Assembly (NCBI GenBank): GCA_943789455.1
Contig: CALSUE010000001.1
Location: 623,001-687,000 of the forward strand
Direction: 5' to 3'
DNA from: an uncultured Flavobacteriaceae bacterium
GTDB taxonomy: Bacteria > Bacteroidota > Bacteroidia > Flavobacteriales > Flavobacteriaceae
DNA length: 64,000 bases
The position numbers and the translations under genes are program-made. Numbering within the stretch: position 1 is the stretch's first letter; every line of letters begins with the position of its first letter. The notes beneath the pieces were generated by a model. The model worked only from the letters and a program-made list of their open reading frames with translations, searched no databases and had not been told where the DNA came from. Shown here in pieces: positions 41,332 through 50,445 of the stretch.

Positions 41332-41339
41332 TAAGTTTG
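41332..41339 (+). promoter_or_regulatory. -7 element (TAAGTTTG) upstream of murB
   Basis: TAnnTTTG match. Confidence 0.45.
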
Positions 41340-41399
41340 ATTAGATAAACACAACATTTTATTATTAATAAATTTCATACTATCAAATAAAAAATAGAC

Positions 41400-42431
41400 T
41401 TGAATATTCAACAAAACATTTCTCTTAAATCCTATAATACTTTCGGTATAGATGTAACGGCAAGTAGATTTGTTTCTGTTGATAATTTTATTAAACTACA
41501 AAAAATTTTAACACAAGAAAAGGATGTTTTTTTACTAAGTGGTGGTAGCAATATGTTACTTACTAAAAATATAGACAAGCTTGTTATACATATTAATATC
41601 AAGGGTATTTCCGTATATTATGAAAATGAAAGTGAGGTAGAACTGACAGTTAATGCAGGTGAGGATTGGCATGAATTTGTTATGTGGTGTATTTCTCAAA
41701 ATTATGGTGGTATTGAAAATCTTTCTTTAATTCCTGGAAATGTAGGAACATCACCAATTCAAAATATTGGAGCATATGGTGTAGAGGTAAAAGATGTAAT
41801 TACTAAAGTTGAGGGGATAGATTTAAACAGTGCAAAAAAAGTTGAATTTTATAACAAAGAATGTAATTTTGGATATCGTAATTCTATTTTTAAAAATGAA
41901 TTAAAAGAAAAAATTGTTATTACCTCAGTTCGTTTTAAACTCACAAAAATAAATCATCATTTAAACACCAATTACGGTGCTATTGAAAAAGAATTAGCAA
42001 TTAGAAAAATTAGTAATCCAACTATAAAAGACATATCTGATATTGTTATTAATATTAGACAGGCTAAATTACCTGATCCAAAAAAAATAGGAAATAGTGG
42101 TAGCTTTTTTAAAAACCCTATTGTAAGCTTAAAACAATTTAAAAAACTACAAGAAAAGTATCCAAATATTCCATTTTATAAAATACCATCTTCAAAAAAA
42201 GAGGATACTTCTTATAATTATAAAATTCCAGCAGGTTGGTTAATAGAAATAGCCGGGTTTAAAGGGAAAAGGTATGGAGATTGTGGAATTCATGACAATC
42301 AAGCTCTGGTCTTAGTAAATTTCGATAAAGCTAGTGGAACTGACATATATACGCTTGCTAAAAAAATTCAAGAAACCATTTTATCTATTTTCGAAATTAC
42401 CTTAGACATCGAAGTAAATATTATTGAATAA
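41400..42431 (+). CDS. murB: UDP-N-acetylmuramate dehydrogenase, TTG start
   Basis: LKSYNTFGIDVTASRFV, LLSGGSNMLL, GIENLSLIPGNVGTSPIQNIGAYGVEVKD, NSGSFFKNPIV, AGWLIEIAGFKGKRYGDCGIHDNQALVLVN. Confidence 0.95.
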   Translation: MNIQQNISLKSYNTFGIDVTASRFVSVDNFIKLQKILTQEKDVFLLSGGSNMLLTKNIDKLVIHINIKGISVYYENESEVELTVNAGEDWHEFVMWCISQNYGGIENLSLIPGNVGTSPIQNIGAYGVEVKDVITKVEGIDLNSAKKVEFYNKECNFGYRNSIFKNELKEKIVITSVRFKLTKINHHLNTNYGAIEKELAIRKISNPTIKDISDIVINIRQAKLPDPKKIGNSGSFFKNPIVSLKQFKKLQEKYPNIPFYKIPSSKKEDTSYNYKIPAGWLIEIAGFKGKRYGDCGIHDNQALVLVNFDKASGTDIYTLAKKIQETILSIFEITLDIEVNIIE

Positions 42432-42521
42432 ATTATTTATTGATAAAAATACTTGCCTTTTTATTTTTAGAACACAAACAATAACACCGATTAATTACGT
42501 TAATGTCTTAGGAGAATTATT

Positions 42522-42529
42522 TATCTTTG
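42522..42529 (+). promoter_or_regulatory. -7 element (TATCTTTG) for the small membrane protein / GT2 / sigma operon
   Basis: TAnnTTTG match 20 nt upstream of ATG 42550. Confidence 0.55.
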
Positions 42530-42549
42530 TACGACCTAAAAATCATTTA

Positions 42550-42753
42550 ATGAAACTTATCTTAATAACCATTGGTCTACTTGCTATTGGTGTAGCAGGA
42601 ATAGCCATAAAAATATGGGCAAAAAAAGATGGTGAATTTGCCGGAACCTGTGCTAGTCAAAATCCTATGCTAAATAAAACTGGTGAAGCCTGTGGTTTTT
42701 GTGGAAAAACTTCAGATCAATTTGAAGATTGCACAGAACCAACACATAATTAA
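42550..42753 (+). CDS. 67-aa membrane-anchored cysteine-rich protein (ORF track start 42424 rejected)
   Basis: MKLILITIGLLAIGVAGIAIKIWAKKDGEFAGTCASQNPMLNKTGEACGFCGKTSDQFEDCTEPTHN; start follows promoter. Confidence 0.75.
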   Translation: MKLILITIGLLAIGVAGIAIKIWAKKDGEFAGTCASQNPMLNKTGEACGFCGKTSDQFEDCTEPTHN

Positions 42754-42759
42754 ATTTCA

Positions 42760-43866
42760 ATGGTCATTACTGTTTTATTCTACACTTTTGTAGTTACCGC
42801 AGTAGTTCAACTATGTTACTACATCTCGTTTACATCATTATTATTTCATAAAACTTCAACCAAATCTTTTGATGAATTTATTCCCGTATCTGTTATAGTG
42901 TATGCTAAAAATAATGCTCAGCATCTAACTAGACTTATTCCATTACTCCAAGAACAAGAGTATAAAAACTATGAATTGATCTTTATTAATAATGCATCAA
43001 ATGATGAAACATTAGCGGTAATGAAAAAATTTCAAGACAATGATTCAAGAATAAAAATTGTTAACGTTAAAAATAATGAAGCTTTTTGGGGAAATAGAAA
43101 GTATGCGTTAACACTAGGGATAAAGTCTGCAAAACATGAACAATTACTTTTTATAGATGCTGACTGTTTGCCTAGTTCAAAAAAATGGATTAAAGAGATG
43201 ACTGTTCATTTTTCTGAATCAAAATCTATTGTACTAGGTTATGGAGCATATCAATCGAAAAGAAACTCTTTTTTAAATATTTTAATTCGATTTGACAAAT
43301 TACTATCTACTATCCAATCTTTTTCTTACACAAAACTTGGGTCATCTTATGTGGCTGATGGAAAAAATTTAGCCTACAAAAAAAGTGAGTTTTATAGCGT
43401 TAATGGATTTATAAATCATATGAAAATAGATTCTGGGCATCATGATCTTTTTATTAGAGATGCATCTACCTCATCAAATACCACTATAGTTGTAAGCCCA
43501 AATAGCTTTATAATTTATGAAGCTCCACACACTCTAAAAAAATGGTTTACACAAAAAATAAATCAACTAAATACATTCTCACATTATAATTTTAGACATA
43601 AATTCTTTTTAGGATTATTTAGTAGCTCTAAACTACTTTTTATATGCTTGATTCCTTTTTTACTTTATTATAAAGCAGACTACTACACATTAGGTATTAT
43701 TTTAAGCTATTTAATTTTCACCTCCATAATCATTGGTCTTTCTGCAAAAAAATTACAAAAAAAAAGTATTCTATATTTTTCAACATTTATAGAAGTATTT
43801 TTAGTTCTATTTCAATTTGTTATATTTATAACTTACTCCATTTCAAAACAGACGCATTGGAAATAA
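42760..43866 (+). CDS. Glycosyltransferase family 2 membrane protein
   Basis: VIVYAKNNAQHLTRLIPLLQEQEYKNYELIFINNASNDETLAVM...LLFIDADCLPSSKKWIKEM. Confidence 0.88.
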   Translation: MVITVLFYTFVVTAVVQLCYYISFTSLLFHKTSTKSFDEFIPVSVIVYAKNNAQHLTRLIPLLQEQEYKNYELIFINNASNDETLAVMKKFQDNDSRIKIVNVKNNEAFWGNRKYALTLGIKSAKHEQLLFIDADCLPSSKKWIKEMTVHFSESKSIVLGYGAYQSKRNSFLNILIRFDKLLSTIQSFSYTKLGSSYVADGKNLAYKKSEFYSVNGFINHMKIDSGHHDLFIRDASTSSNTTIVVSPNSFIIYEAPHTLKKWFTQKINQLNTFSHYNFRHKFFLGLFSSSKLLFICLIPFLLYYKADYYTLGIILSYLIFTSIIIGLSAKKLQKKSILYFSTFIEVFLVLFQFVIFITYSISKQTHWK

Positions 43867-44420
43867 CTAGAGAAAATTTGGCTAATCACATTCAGAAAGC
43901 AAAACAAGGAGACCAAAGTTCTTTTAACTTTTTATTACATCACTTTTGGTCAGACATTTATAACTATCAATTAAAAAGAACTCAAAATGAAAATGATGCA
44001 GAAGATATTACCATTCAATCGTTTTCAAAAGCATTTGATAAGATTCATAGTTTTGACAACAAATATCAATTCAAAACTTGGTTAACTACAATTTCTAAAA
44101 ATATACATATTGATTTGATTAGAAAAAATAAAAAATCTATCAATACCACTACAAGTGAAGATCAAGAGGCTGAAGCGTATAAAATTGTTGATAATAATCC
44201 AACTCCTGAAGACAATCTTATTACTGAACAAAACTTAGCAAAGCTTCTTGAAGACATTAAACAACTCAAACCTAAATATCAAGAAGTTATTCATCTACGT
44301 TTTTTTAAAGAATTAACCTACAAGGAAATTTCTCAACATTTAGATGAACCTATGAGTAATATCAAAGTAAAATTGTTACGTGCTAAAAAAATATTAGCAG
44401 AGATTATAAATAAATCCTAA
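43857..44420 (+). CDS. Sigma-70 family (ECF-type) RNA polymerase sigma factor, TTG start
   Basis: NEDAEDITIQSFSKAFDKIHSFDNKYQFKTWLTTISKNIHIDLIRKNKK...LKPKYQEVIHLRFFKELTYKEISQHLDEPMSNIKVKLLRAKK (region 2 and region 4). Confidence 0.9.
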   Translation: MEITRENLANHIQKAKQGDQSSFNFLLHHFWSDIYNYQLKRTQNENDAEDITIQSFSKAFDKIHSFDNKYQFKTWLTTISKNIHIDLIRKNKKSINTTTSEDQEAEAYKIVDNNPTPEDNLITEQNLAKLLEDIKQLKPKYQEVIHLRFFKELTYKEISQHLDEPMSNIKVKLLRAKKILAEIINKS

Positions 44421-45649
44421 TGAAAAAAATCCTAAAATCTTTAGGTCCTGGGTTACTTTTTGCAGGTGCAGCAGTTGGTGTATCTCACCTTGTTCAATCT
44501 ACAAGAGCAGGTGCTGATTTTGGATTTGGACTTTTATGGGTATTATTCTTAGCTGCTATTTTCAAGTATCCATTTTTTCAATTTGGTCCAAGATATGCTG
44601 CTGCAACTGGAGAAACTCTACTTGAAGGTTACCATAAATTAGGGAAAGGGATATTAGCAATTAGCTATATTATTAGTTTTTTTACGATGTTTATTATTCA
44701 AGCTGCAATTACAGTGGTTACAGCTGGGTTAGCAACTAATATTTTTGGAAGTTTTGATATTCTTACTTGGTCTGCAATCATAACCATTATTAGTATTTTG
44801 ATATTATTAGTTGGAAAATACAAATTACTTGATGGTTTTATGAAATATGTAATTTTATTACTAACAATTTGTACATTAATAGCAGTAACTGTGGCCCTGT
44901 TTAAAAATGATCATACTTTCAGTTATCACCAAATTATTCCAAATGGAGCTGTTGAAATTACTTTTTTAATAGCTTTTTTAGGGTGGATGCCAACTTCCTT
45001 AGATATTTCTATATGGCAATCTATATGGTCTATTGAAAAAGAAAAAATTTCTCATCAAAAAATAACACCTAAACAAGCTATATTCGATTTTAATATTGGG
45101 TATATAGGAACTATACTGTTGGCAGTTTGTTTTATAATTCTTGGAGCCTTGGTTATGAATAATACAGGTCAGAGCTTTTCAAGTAAAGGAAGTGTTTTTG
45201 CTGGTCAACTAATAGAATTATATACTCAAAACTTGGGTGATTTAACCTATGTTTTTATAGCTGTAGCAGCCTTAACTACAATGTTTAGTACCACAATTAC
45301 AGCTTTAGATGCGTCTCCAAGATCTATGACAATAGCAAATAAATTATTGTTCAACACCAAACTAAAGTTAAACTACTGGTTTTGGATCATATTTCTTGGT
45401 ATAGGAACCTATATAATCTTGAAATATTTTAGTGATAATATGGGGCTATTAGTTAAAATAGGTACTGTACTTTCTTTTTTAACAGCTCCATTTTATGCTG
45501 TTTTAAACTATATATTAATTACTGGAAAACATACACCAAAAGAACACCAACCTTCGATATATTTAAAAGTTTTAAGTATTTGTGGAATTATATTTTTAAT
45601 AGTTTTTAGTGCTTGGTATCTGTTGAGTTTATTTAAGTTTTCTTTGTAA
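44420..45649 (+). CDS. Nramp family divalent metal transporter
   Basis: SLGPGLLFAGAAVGVSHLVQSTRAGADFGFGLLWVLFLAAIFKYPFFQFGPRYAAATGETLLEGY; about 11 TM segments. Confidence 0.85.
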   Translation: MKKILKSLGPGLLFAGAAVGVSHLVQSTRAGADFGFGLLWVLFLAAIFKYPFFQFGPRYAAATGETLLEGYHKLGKGILAISYIISFFTMFIIQAAITVVTAGLATNIFGSFDILTWSAIITIISILILLVGKYKLLDGFMKYVILLLTICTLIAVTVALFKNDHTFSYHQIIPNGAVEITFLIAFLGWMPTSLDISIWQSIWSIEKEKISHQKITPKQAIFDFNIGYIGTILLAVCFIILGALVMNNTGQSFSSKGSVFAGQLIELYTQNLGDLTYVFIAVAALTTMFSTTITALDASPRSMTIANKLLFNTKLKLNYWFWIIFLGIGTYIILKYFSDNMGLLVKIGTVLSFLTAPFYAVLNYILITGKHTPKEHQPSIYLKVLSICGIIFLIVFSAWYLLSLFKFSL

Positions 45650-45654
45650 CTTTG
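45647..45654 (+). promoter_or_regulatory. -7 element (TAACTTTG) for lipA, containing the Nramp stop codon
   Basis: TAnnTTTG match, TTG at 45623-45625 about 21 nt upstream, ATG at 45674. Confidence 0.55.
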
Positions 45655-45673
45655 CAAAATAAATTATTAATTA

Positions 45674-46543
45674 ATGGCAAACGATACTGCTGTACTTCCT
45701 AAAAGAGTTAAAAAACCTGATTGGCTTCGTGTAAAGCTTCCTGTAGGAAAAAAGTACACAGAACTTAGAGGATTGGTAGATAAGTATAAATTAAATACTA
45801 TTTGTACCAGTGGTAGTTGCCCTAATATGGGTGAATGTTGGGGAGAAGGTACTGCTACCTTTATGATTTTAGGTAATATCTGTACCAGATCATGTGGTTT
45901 TTGCGGTGTGAAGACTGGAAGACCCGAAACGGTTGAATGGGATGAACCCGAAAAAGTAGCTAGGTCAATTAAAATTATGGGCATAAAGCACGCCGTAATT
46001 ACCTCTGTTGATAGAGATGATTTGAAAGATGGTGGGTCTATTATTTGGGCTGAGACTGTTGATGCCATCAGAAGAGCAAATCCAAACACTACTTTAGAAA
46101 CTTTAATTCCAGATTTTCAAGGAAAAACAAATCAAATAGATCGTATTATTGATGTCCATCCAGAAGTGGTTTCTCACAATATGGAAACTGTCAGAAGATT
46201 AACTCGAGAAGTACGAATTCAGGCTAAATACGATAGAAGTCTTGGCGTACTTCAGTACCTCAAAGAGAAAGGTATGAGAACTAAAACCGGCTTAATGTTA
46301 GGTCTTGGTGAAACTGAAGAGGAAGTAATTCAAACCATGAAAGATTTACAAGGAGTAGGACTAGATGTTTTAACTATTGGTCAATATTTACAACCTACAA
46401 AAAAACACTTACCTGTAAAGGAATTTATAACACCAGATCAATTTAAGAAATACGAAACTTTAGGACTAGAAATGGGTTTTATGTATGTTGAAAGTGGTGC
46501 CTTAGTTCGTTCATCTTATAAAGCACACAAGCACGCAATATAA
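45674..46543 (+). CDS. lipA: Lipoyl synthase
   Basis: [41 protein letters not shown], radical [23 protein letters not shown]. Confidence 0.97.
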   Translation: MANDTAVLPKRVKKPDWLRVKLPVGKKYTELRGLVDKYKLNTICTSGSCPNMGECWGEGTATFMILGNICTRSCGFCGVKTGRPETVEWDEPEKVARSIKIMGIKHAVITSVDRDDLKDGGSIIWAETVDAIRRANPNTTLETLIPDFQGKTNQIDRIIDVHPEVVSHNMETVRRLTREVRIQAKYDRSLGVLQYLKEKGMRTKTGLMLGLGETEEEVIQTMKDLQGVGLDVLTIGQYLQPTKKHLPVKEFITPDQFKKYETLGLEMGFMYVESGALVRSSYKAHKHAI

Positions 46544-46634
46544 ACTATAAGTCAACTTAATTTTAAAATAATTTATTGTTTTGAGATATAACTTGATATT
46601 ACATAAATTTTAAAAATTAAAAAAATAATGTCTT

Positions 46635-46651
46635 TTGGCATAATAGTTGAA
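46635..46651 (+). promoter_or_regulatory. Sigma54-like promoter motif TTGGCATAATAGTTGAA in the lipA/dipeptidase intergenic region
   Basis: GG-N10-G(A) spacing; same motif at 9666 (minus) and 56511. Confidence 0.5.
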
Positions 46652-46657
46652 TTGAAG

Positions 46658-46691
46658 TTTTTATAAATCTTGATTATTTGATTTATAAAAA
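46658..46691. repeat. Perfect 12-bp inverted repeat, 10-nt loop
   Basis: TTTTTATAAATC / GATTTATAAAAA. Confidence 0.85.
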
Positions 46692-46742
46692 GTAATTTGA
46701 TTAGTTTTAGTAAAAAAAACCATCTTTAAGGGATGGTTTTTT
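46662..46742 (+). ncRNA. Candidate small RNA (about 80 nt), promoter-hairpin-terminator unit
   Basis: Start predicted from the sigma54-like motif; ends at an intrinsic terminator; no ORF. Confidence 0.35.
46714..46742. terminator. Bidirectional intrinsic terminator
   Basis: AAAAAACCATC-TTTAAGG-GATGGTTTTTT. Confidence 0.85.
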
Positions 46743-46767
46743 GTTTACATTCAATAATCTAACTATT

Positions 46768-48078
46768 TTATACCTTATTTGGGCCTTGTAATTTCTTAGC
46801 AATAGCTTCTACATCATCTAAAACTCGAAGTAAATTACCGCTCCATAATTGTGAAATTTCGTTTTCTGTATAGCCTCTTTTTAACAACTCTGCAGTAACA
46901 TTAAGTGTTTCAGATGCATCACTCCATCCATAAATTCCACCCCCACCGTCAAAATCTGAACTAATACCAACATGATCTAAACCTATTTTTTCTACTAAAT
47001 AGTCAATATGATCAACATAATCTGAAACATCAACTGGTTTTGGGTCAGTTATAGTCATTAATGATGATGCCTCTTTTGATATAGTTTTATATTTCCCTAG
47101 ATAACTTTTACGTTCAAAGGCTTCTAATTTTCTAATTTCACCTCTAGAGATTATATTGAATTCTCTTTCTTTAGCTAAAGATTTAATTATTTTAGATACA
47201 GCAGCTGTATATGCTTCATGTTTTTCCATGTTAACATAAGAACTAAAGGCTACTGCTTGAACTACTCCTCCATTAGATTTGATCAATTCTAACTGCTCAT
47301 CATCTAGGTTTCTGCTGTGATTACACAAAGCTCTAGCGGAGGAATGCGAGGCAATTATAGGAGCCTTAGATAGACTTATCATATCTTTAATAGATTGTTT
47401 TGATGGATGAGAAACATCGATCATCATACCCCATTTATTCATTTCCTCTATCACTAATTTACCTAAATCACTTACTCCGTTATCTACCCACAAGCTATCC
47501 AATTCTCCTGTGTTGGAGTCACAAAATTGGCTATGGCCATTATGCGATAATGACATATATCTTGCCCCTCTGTCATAAAATTCTTTAACTCTAGAAATGT
47601 CTAAACCAAGAGGATATGCGTTTTCTACACCAATCATAGCAACTTTCTTACCAGAACGATGCAATTCTCTCGCTTCAGTAGAATTTACAGCAAGACCTAT
47701 TTTATCCGGCGCTATTTCTTCTGTTAGTCTATGAATCGCTTCAAATTTACTTATTGCATTGCGATATGCACTTTTGTATCCTTCAGCTGTTAACTGTCCT
47801 TGACTTGTATAAACAATGAACCAAGCAACATCTAACCCCCCTGCTTCCATTGTAGGAAGATTGACTTGATTTCCTAAATCTTCAGTATAATTGTTATCAC
47901 TAGTAAAGTTAGCCACATTAATGTCTACATGAGTATCTAAAACCAATACTCGATCATGAATTTCCTGAGCTCTCTCCAAAATTTCATCAGAATAGTTCAT
48001 AAAATTATTTTTTTGGTCCTGTTTATTATAACAAGCTGTTATCAACAATGTGAAAACTATGAATTTAAAAAATTTCAT
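46768..48078 (-). CDS. Membrane dipeptidase (M19 family), lipoprotein
   Basis: Lipobox LLITACYNK; VLDTHVDINVANF, YMSLSHNGHSQFCDS, MIDVSHPSKQSIKDMISLSKAPIIASHSSARALCNHSRNLDDEQL, DHVGISSDFDGGGG. Confidence 0.93.
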   Translation of the reverse strand: MKFFKFIVFTLLITACYNKQDQKNNFMNYSDEILERAQEIHDRVLVLDTHVDINVANFTSDNNYTEDLGNQVNLPTMEAGGLDVAWFIVYTSQGQLTAEGYKSAYRNAISKFEAIHRLTEEIAPDKIGLAVNSTEARELHRSGKKVAMIGVENAYPLGLDISRVKEFYDRGARYMSLSHNGHSQFCDSNTGELDSLWVDNGVSDLGKLVIEEMNKWGMMIDVSHPSKQSIKDMISLSKAPIIASHSSARALCNHSRNLDDEQLELIKSNGGVVQAVAFSSYVNMEKHEAYTAAVSKIIKSLAKEREFNIISRGEIRKLEAFERKSYLGKYKTISKEASSLMTITDPKPVDVSDYVDHIDYLVEKIGLDHVGISSDFDGGGGIYGWSDASETLNVTAELLKRGYTENEISQLWSGNLLRVLDDVEAIAKKLQGPNKV

Positions 48079-48147
48079 GGTTTTTTTTTTAAATATTGTA
48101 TCAATATAGTCATTTGAGATTATTCTTTATTTAGATTTTTAGACTTT

Positions 48148-49155
48148 TTAGATAAATCCTTGTTTACGCATCCAATCATCATTAAACATTTTACCAACAT
48201 ACCTACTACCATGATCATGAAATAAAACAACAACAACGTCATCTTTTGTGAAATGTTCTTTTAATTGTAAAAGACCTTTAATAGCAGCTCCTGCAGAGTT
48301 ACCTAAAAACATTCCTTCTTCTTTAGCAAGCCTTTGAGTATAAATAGCGGCATCTTTATCGGTTACTTTAGTAAAACCATCTATTAATGAAAAATTCACA
48401 TTTAGCGGCAAAATATCTTCTCCAATACCTTCAGTAATATATGGGTAAATCTCATTATCATCAAATATACCAGTTTCATGATATTTTTTAAAAACAGAGC
48501 CATAAGTATCAATACCCCATATTTTAATTGCAGGATTCATCATTTTCAAATAGCTTCCGACACCTGAAATAGTTCCACCTGTACCTACTCCAACAACAAA
48601 ATGTGTTACTTTACCATTTGTTTGCTTCCAAATTTCTGGACCTGTACTTTTAAAATGTGCTTTGCAATTGCTTGGGTTATCATATTGATTCACATACCAA
48701 GAATTAGGGGTTTCTTTTCCCAATCTTTTGGATACCGAATAATAGGATCTTGGGTCTTCTGGCTCAACATCAGTTGGACATACAACTACCTCTGCTCCTA
48801 CTGCTCGAAGAATATCAACTTTTTCTTTGGATTGTTTGTCAGCCATAACAAAAATACATTTATATCCTTTTATTACTGCTGCTAGTGCTAGTCCCATACC
48901 TGTATTTCCAGAAGTACCTTCAATAATAGTTCCTCCAGGCTTCAAACGTCCGTCAGCTTCGGCATCTTCAATCATTTGCAATGCCATTCTATCTTTTACT
49001 GAGTTTCCAGGATTAAAAGTTTCATATTTGGAAAGAACCAAACATGGTAAATCTTTCGTCAAATGATTAATCTTTACTAAAGGTGTATTCCCAATAGTTT
49101 CTAATATATTATTAGCGTATTGCATTATGTTCTTTATTATCCCGTAAAGGAACAA
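48148..49155 (-). CDS. Cysteine synthase / cystathionine beta-synthase-like PLP enzyme (probable start at MQYANNILETIGNTPLV, ~49125)
   Basis: ILETIGNTPLVKINHL, FNPGNSVKDRMALQMIEDAE, EGTSGNTGMGLALAA, VGVGTGGTISGVG. Confidence 0.9.
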   Translation of the reverse strand: MFLYGIIKNIMQYANNILETIGNTPLVKINHLTKDLPCLVLSKYETFNPGNSVKDRMALQMIEDAEADGRLKPGGTIIEGTSGNTGMGLALAAVIKGYKCIFVMADKQSKEKVDILRAVGAEVVVCPTDVEPEDPRSYYSVSKRLGKETPNSWYVNQYDNPSNCKAHFKSTGPEIWKQTNGKVTHFVVGVGTGGTISGVGSYLKMMNPAIKIWGIDTYGSVFKKYHETGIFDDNEIYPYITEGIGEDILPLNVNFSLIDGFTKVTDKDAAIYTQRLAKEEGMFLGNSAGAAIKGLLQLKEHFTKDDVVVVLFHDHGSRYVGKMFNDDWMRKQGFI

Positions 49156-49205
49156 AATATTTCAGAAATAACCTTCAAGCGAATGGTGTTTTCCTATGAA
49201 ACTAA

Positions 49206-50441
49206 TCAAACAAATTTGATAGATTTTGAAGGCTGAATCTTTGTGATAATAATTGATGGAATAATTAGCATTAAAAAGCATAAGGCTAAGGTACCTATGT
49301 TTAATAAACTTAAAGATAAAAAATCAATGCTTACAGGAACTTCTGAAACATAATACGTAGCAGGATCAAGTGAAATAAACCCACCATATTTTTGTAAAAA
49401 TAGTAGTATCAGTCCAATTAAATTACCCCAAAATAATCCGACAAAAATTAAATAAGATGCATTGTACAAAAAGATTTTTCGTATGCTCCAATTAGAGCTT
49501 CCCATGGCCTTCAATATACCAACCATTGGAATTCGCTCTAGAATTAAAACTAACAATGCAGTAATCATATTTATACCAGCTATCAGAATCATAATGATAA
49601 TAATAAACCATGTATTGTTATCAAAAAGCTCAATCCACTCAAATAATCCAGGATAATTTGAAGCTATTGAAGTTGCATCTAATGTTGCATCAATTTCATT
49701 ATAAACTTCAATACTTTTTTGCTGTAAATCATCAAAATTTTCTAAAATAACTTCAAAACCACCTACCTCATTTTCATTCCATCGATTTAAACGCTGAATC
49801 TGCCTTATGTCTCCAATCATCATATTTTTATCAAACTCAAGAAATCCGGTATTATAGATACCAGTAATAACTAACTTTCTATTTGATGGTAATTTAGAGA
49901 CCTTACTCTTAAAAAAGGTAACATTAATAGTGTCATTTAACTTCAATTTCAATCTATCGACAATAGTTTTAGACAGTAGAATATCTCTAGTTCTTTCTTG
50001 ATTAAAATTTGGAGTTTTTCCTGCTATTAAATATTCATTAAAAAATGTCCAATCATAATCTGTAGAAACACCTTTGAAAACAACACCTTCAAAATCGGTT
50101 TTTGTTCTAATTAATCCAACTTGATTGGCATAAATTTGAATATTCTTAATTCCTTTAATAGTTGAGAACTTAGGATAAAAATTCTGATTTTTATCAATAG
50201 GCATAACAGAAATATCAGAATTATTGGCATCATATTTTGTAATTTGTATGTGGCCCTTAAAGCCAGATACTTTACTCCTAATTTTTTCACGTAAACCATC
50301 ACCTGTAGCAATGGCAATTAACATAATAACCACTCCTAATGAAATTGCTGCAATGGCAATTTTTATTATTGGAGACGAAATACTACTTTTATACTCTTTG
50401 CTAGAGATAATTCGTTTCGCTACAAATAATTCGTAATTCAA
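49206..50441 (-). CDS. ABC transporter permease, LolC/LolE (FtsX-like) family; TTG start proposed instead of ORF track start 50495
   Basis: NYELFVAKRIISSKEYKSSISSPIIKIAIAAISLGVVIMLIAIATGDGLREKIRSKVSGFKGHIQI; FtsX-type C-terminus. Confidence 0.85.
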   Translation of the reverse strand: MNYELFVAKRIISSKEYKSSISSPIIKIAIAAISLGVVIMLIAIATGDGLREKIRSKVSGFKGHIQITKYDANNSDISVMPIDKNQNFYPKFSTIKGIKNIQIYANQVGLIRTKTDFEGVVFKGVSTDYDWTFFNEYLIAGKTPNFNQERTRDILLSKTIVDRLKLKLNDTINVTFFKSKVSKLPSNRKLVITGIYNTGFLEFDKNMMIGDIRQIQRLNRWNENEVGGFEVILENFDDLQQKSIEVYNEIDATLDATSIASNYPGLFEWIELFDNNTWFIIIIMILIAGINMITALLVLILERIPMVGILKAMGSSNWSIRKIFLYNASYLIFVGLFWGNLIGLILLFLQKYGGFISLDPATYYVSEVPVSIDFLSLSLLNIGTLALCFLMLIIPSIIITKIQPSKSIKFV

Positions 50442-50445
50442 TGCT

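Noticed and set aside
42424-42549. N-terminal extension of the small cysteine-rich protein ORF
   Set aside because: Overlaps murB and lies upstream of the TATCTTTG promoter; a good signal-anchor start exists at 42550
45667-46089. 140-aa minus-strand ORF opposite lipA
   Set aside because: Antisense to lipA, no domain
48093-48107. Inverted repeat ATATTG-TAT-CAATAT upstream of the dipeptidase
   Set aside because: Short AT-rich repeat with no T-tract on the correct strand or associated regulator; expected by chance
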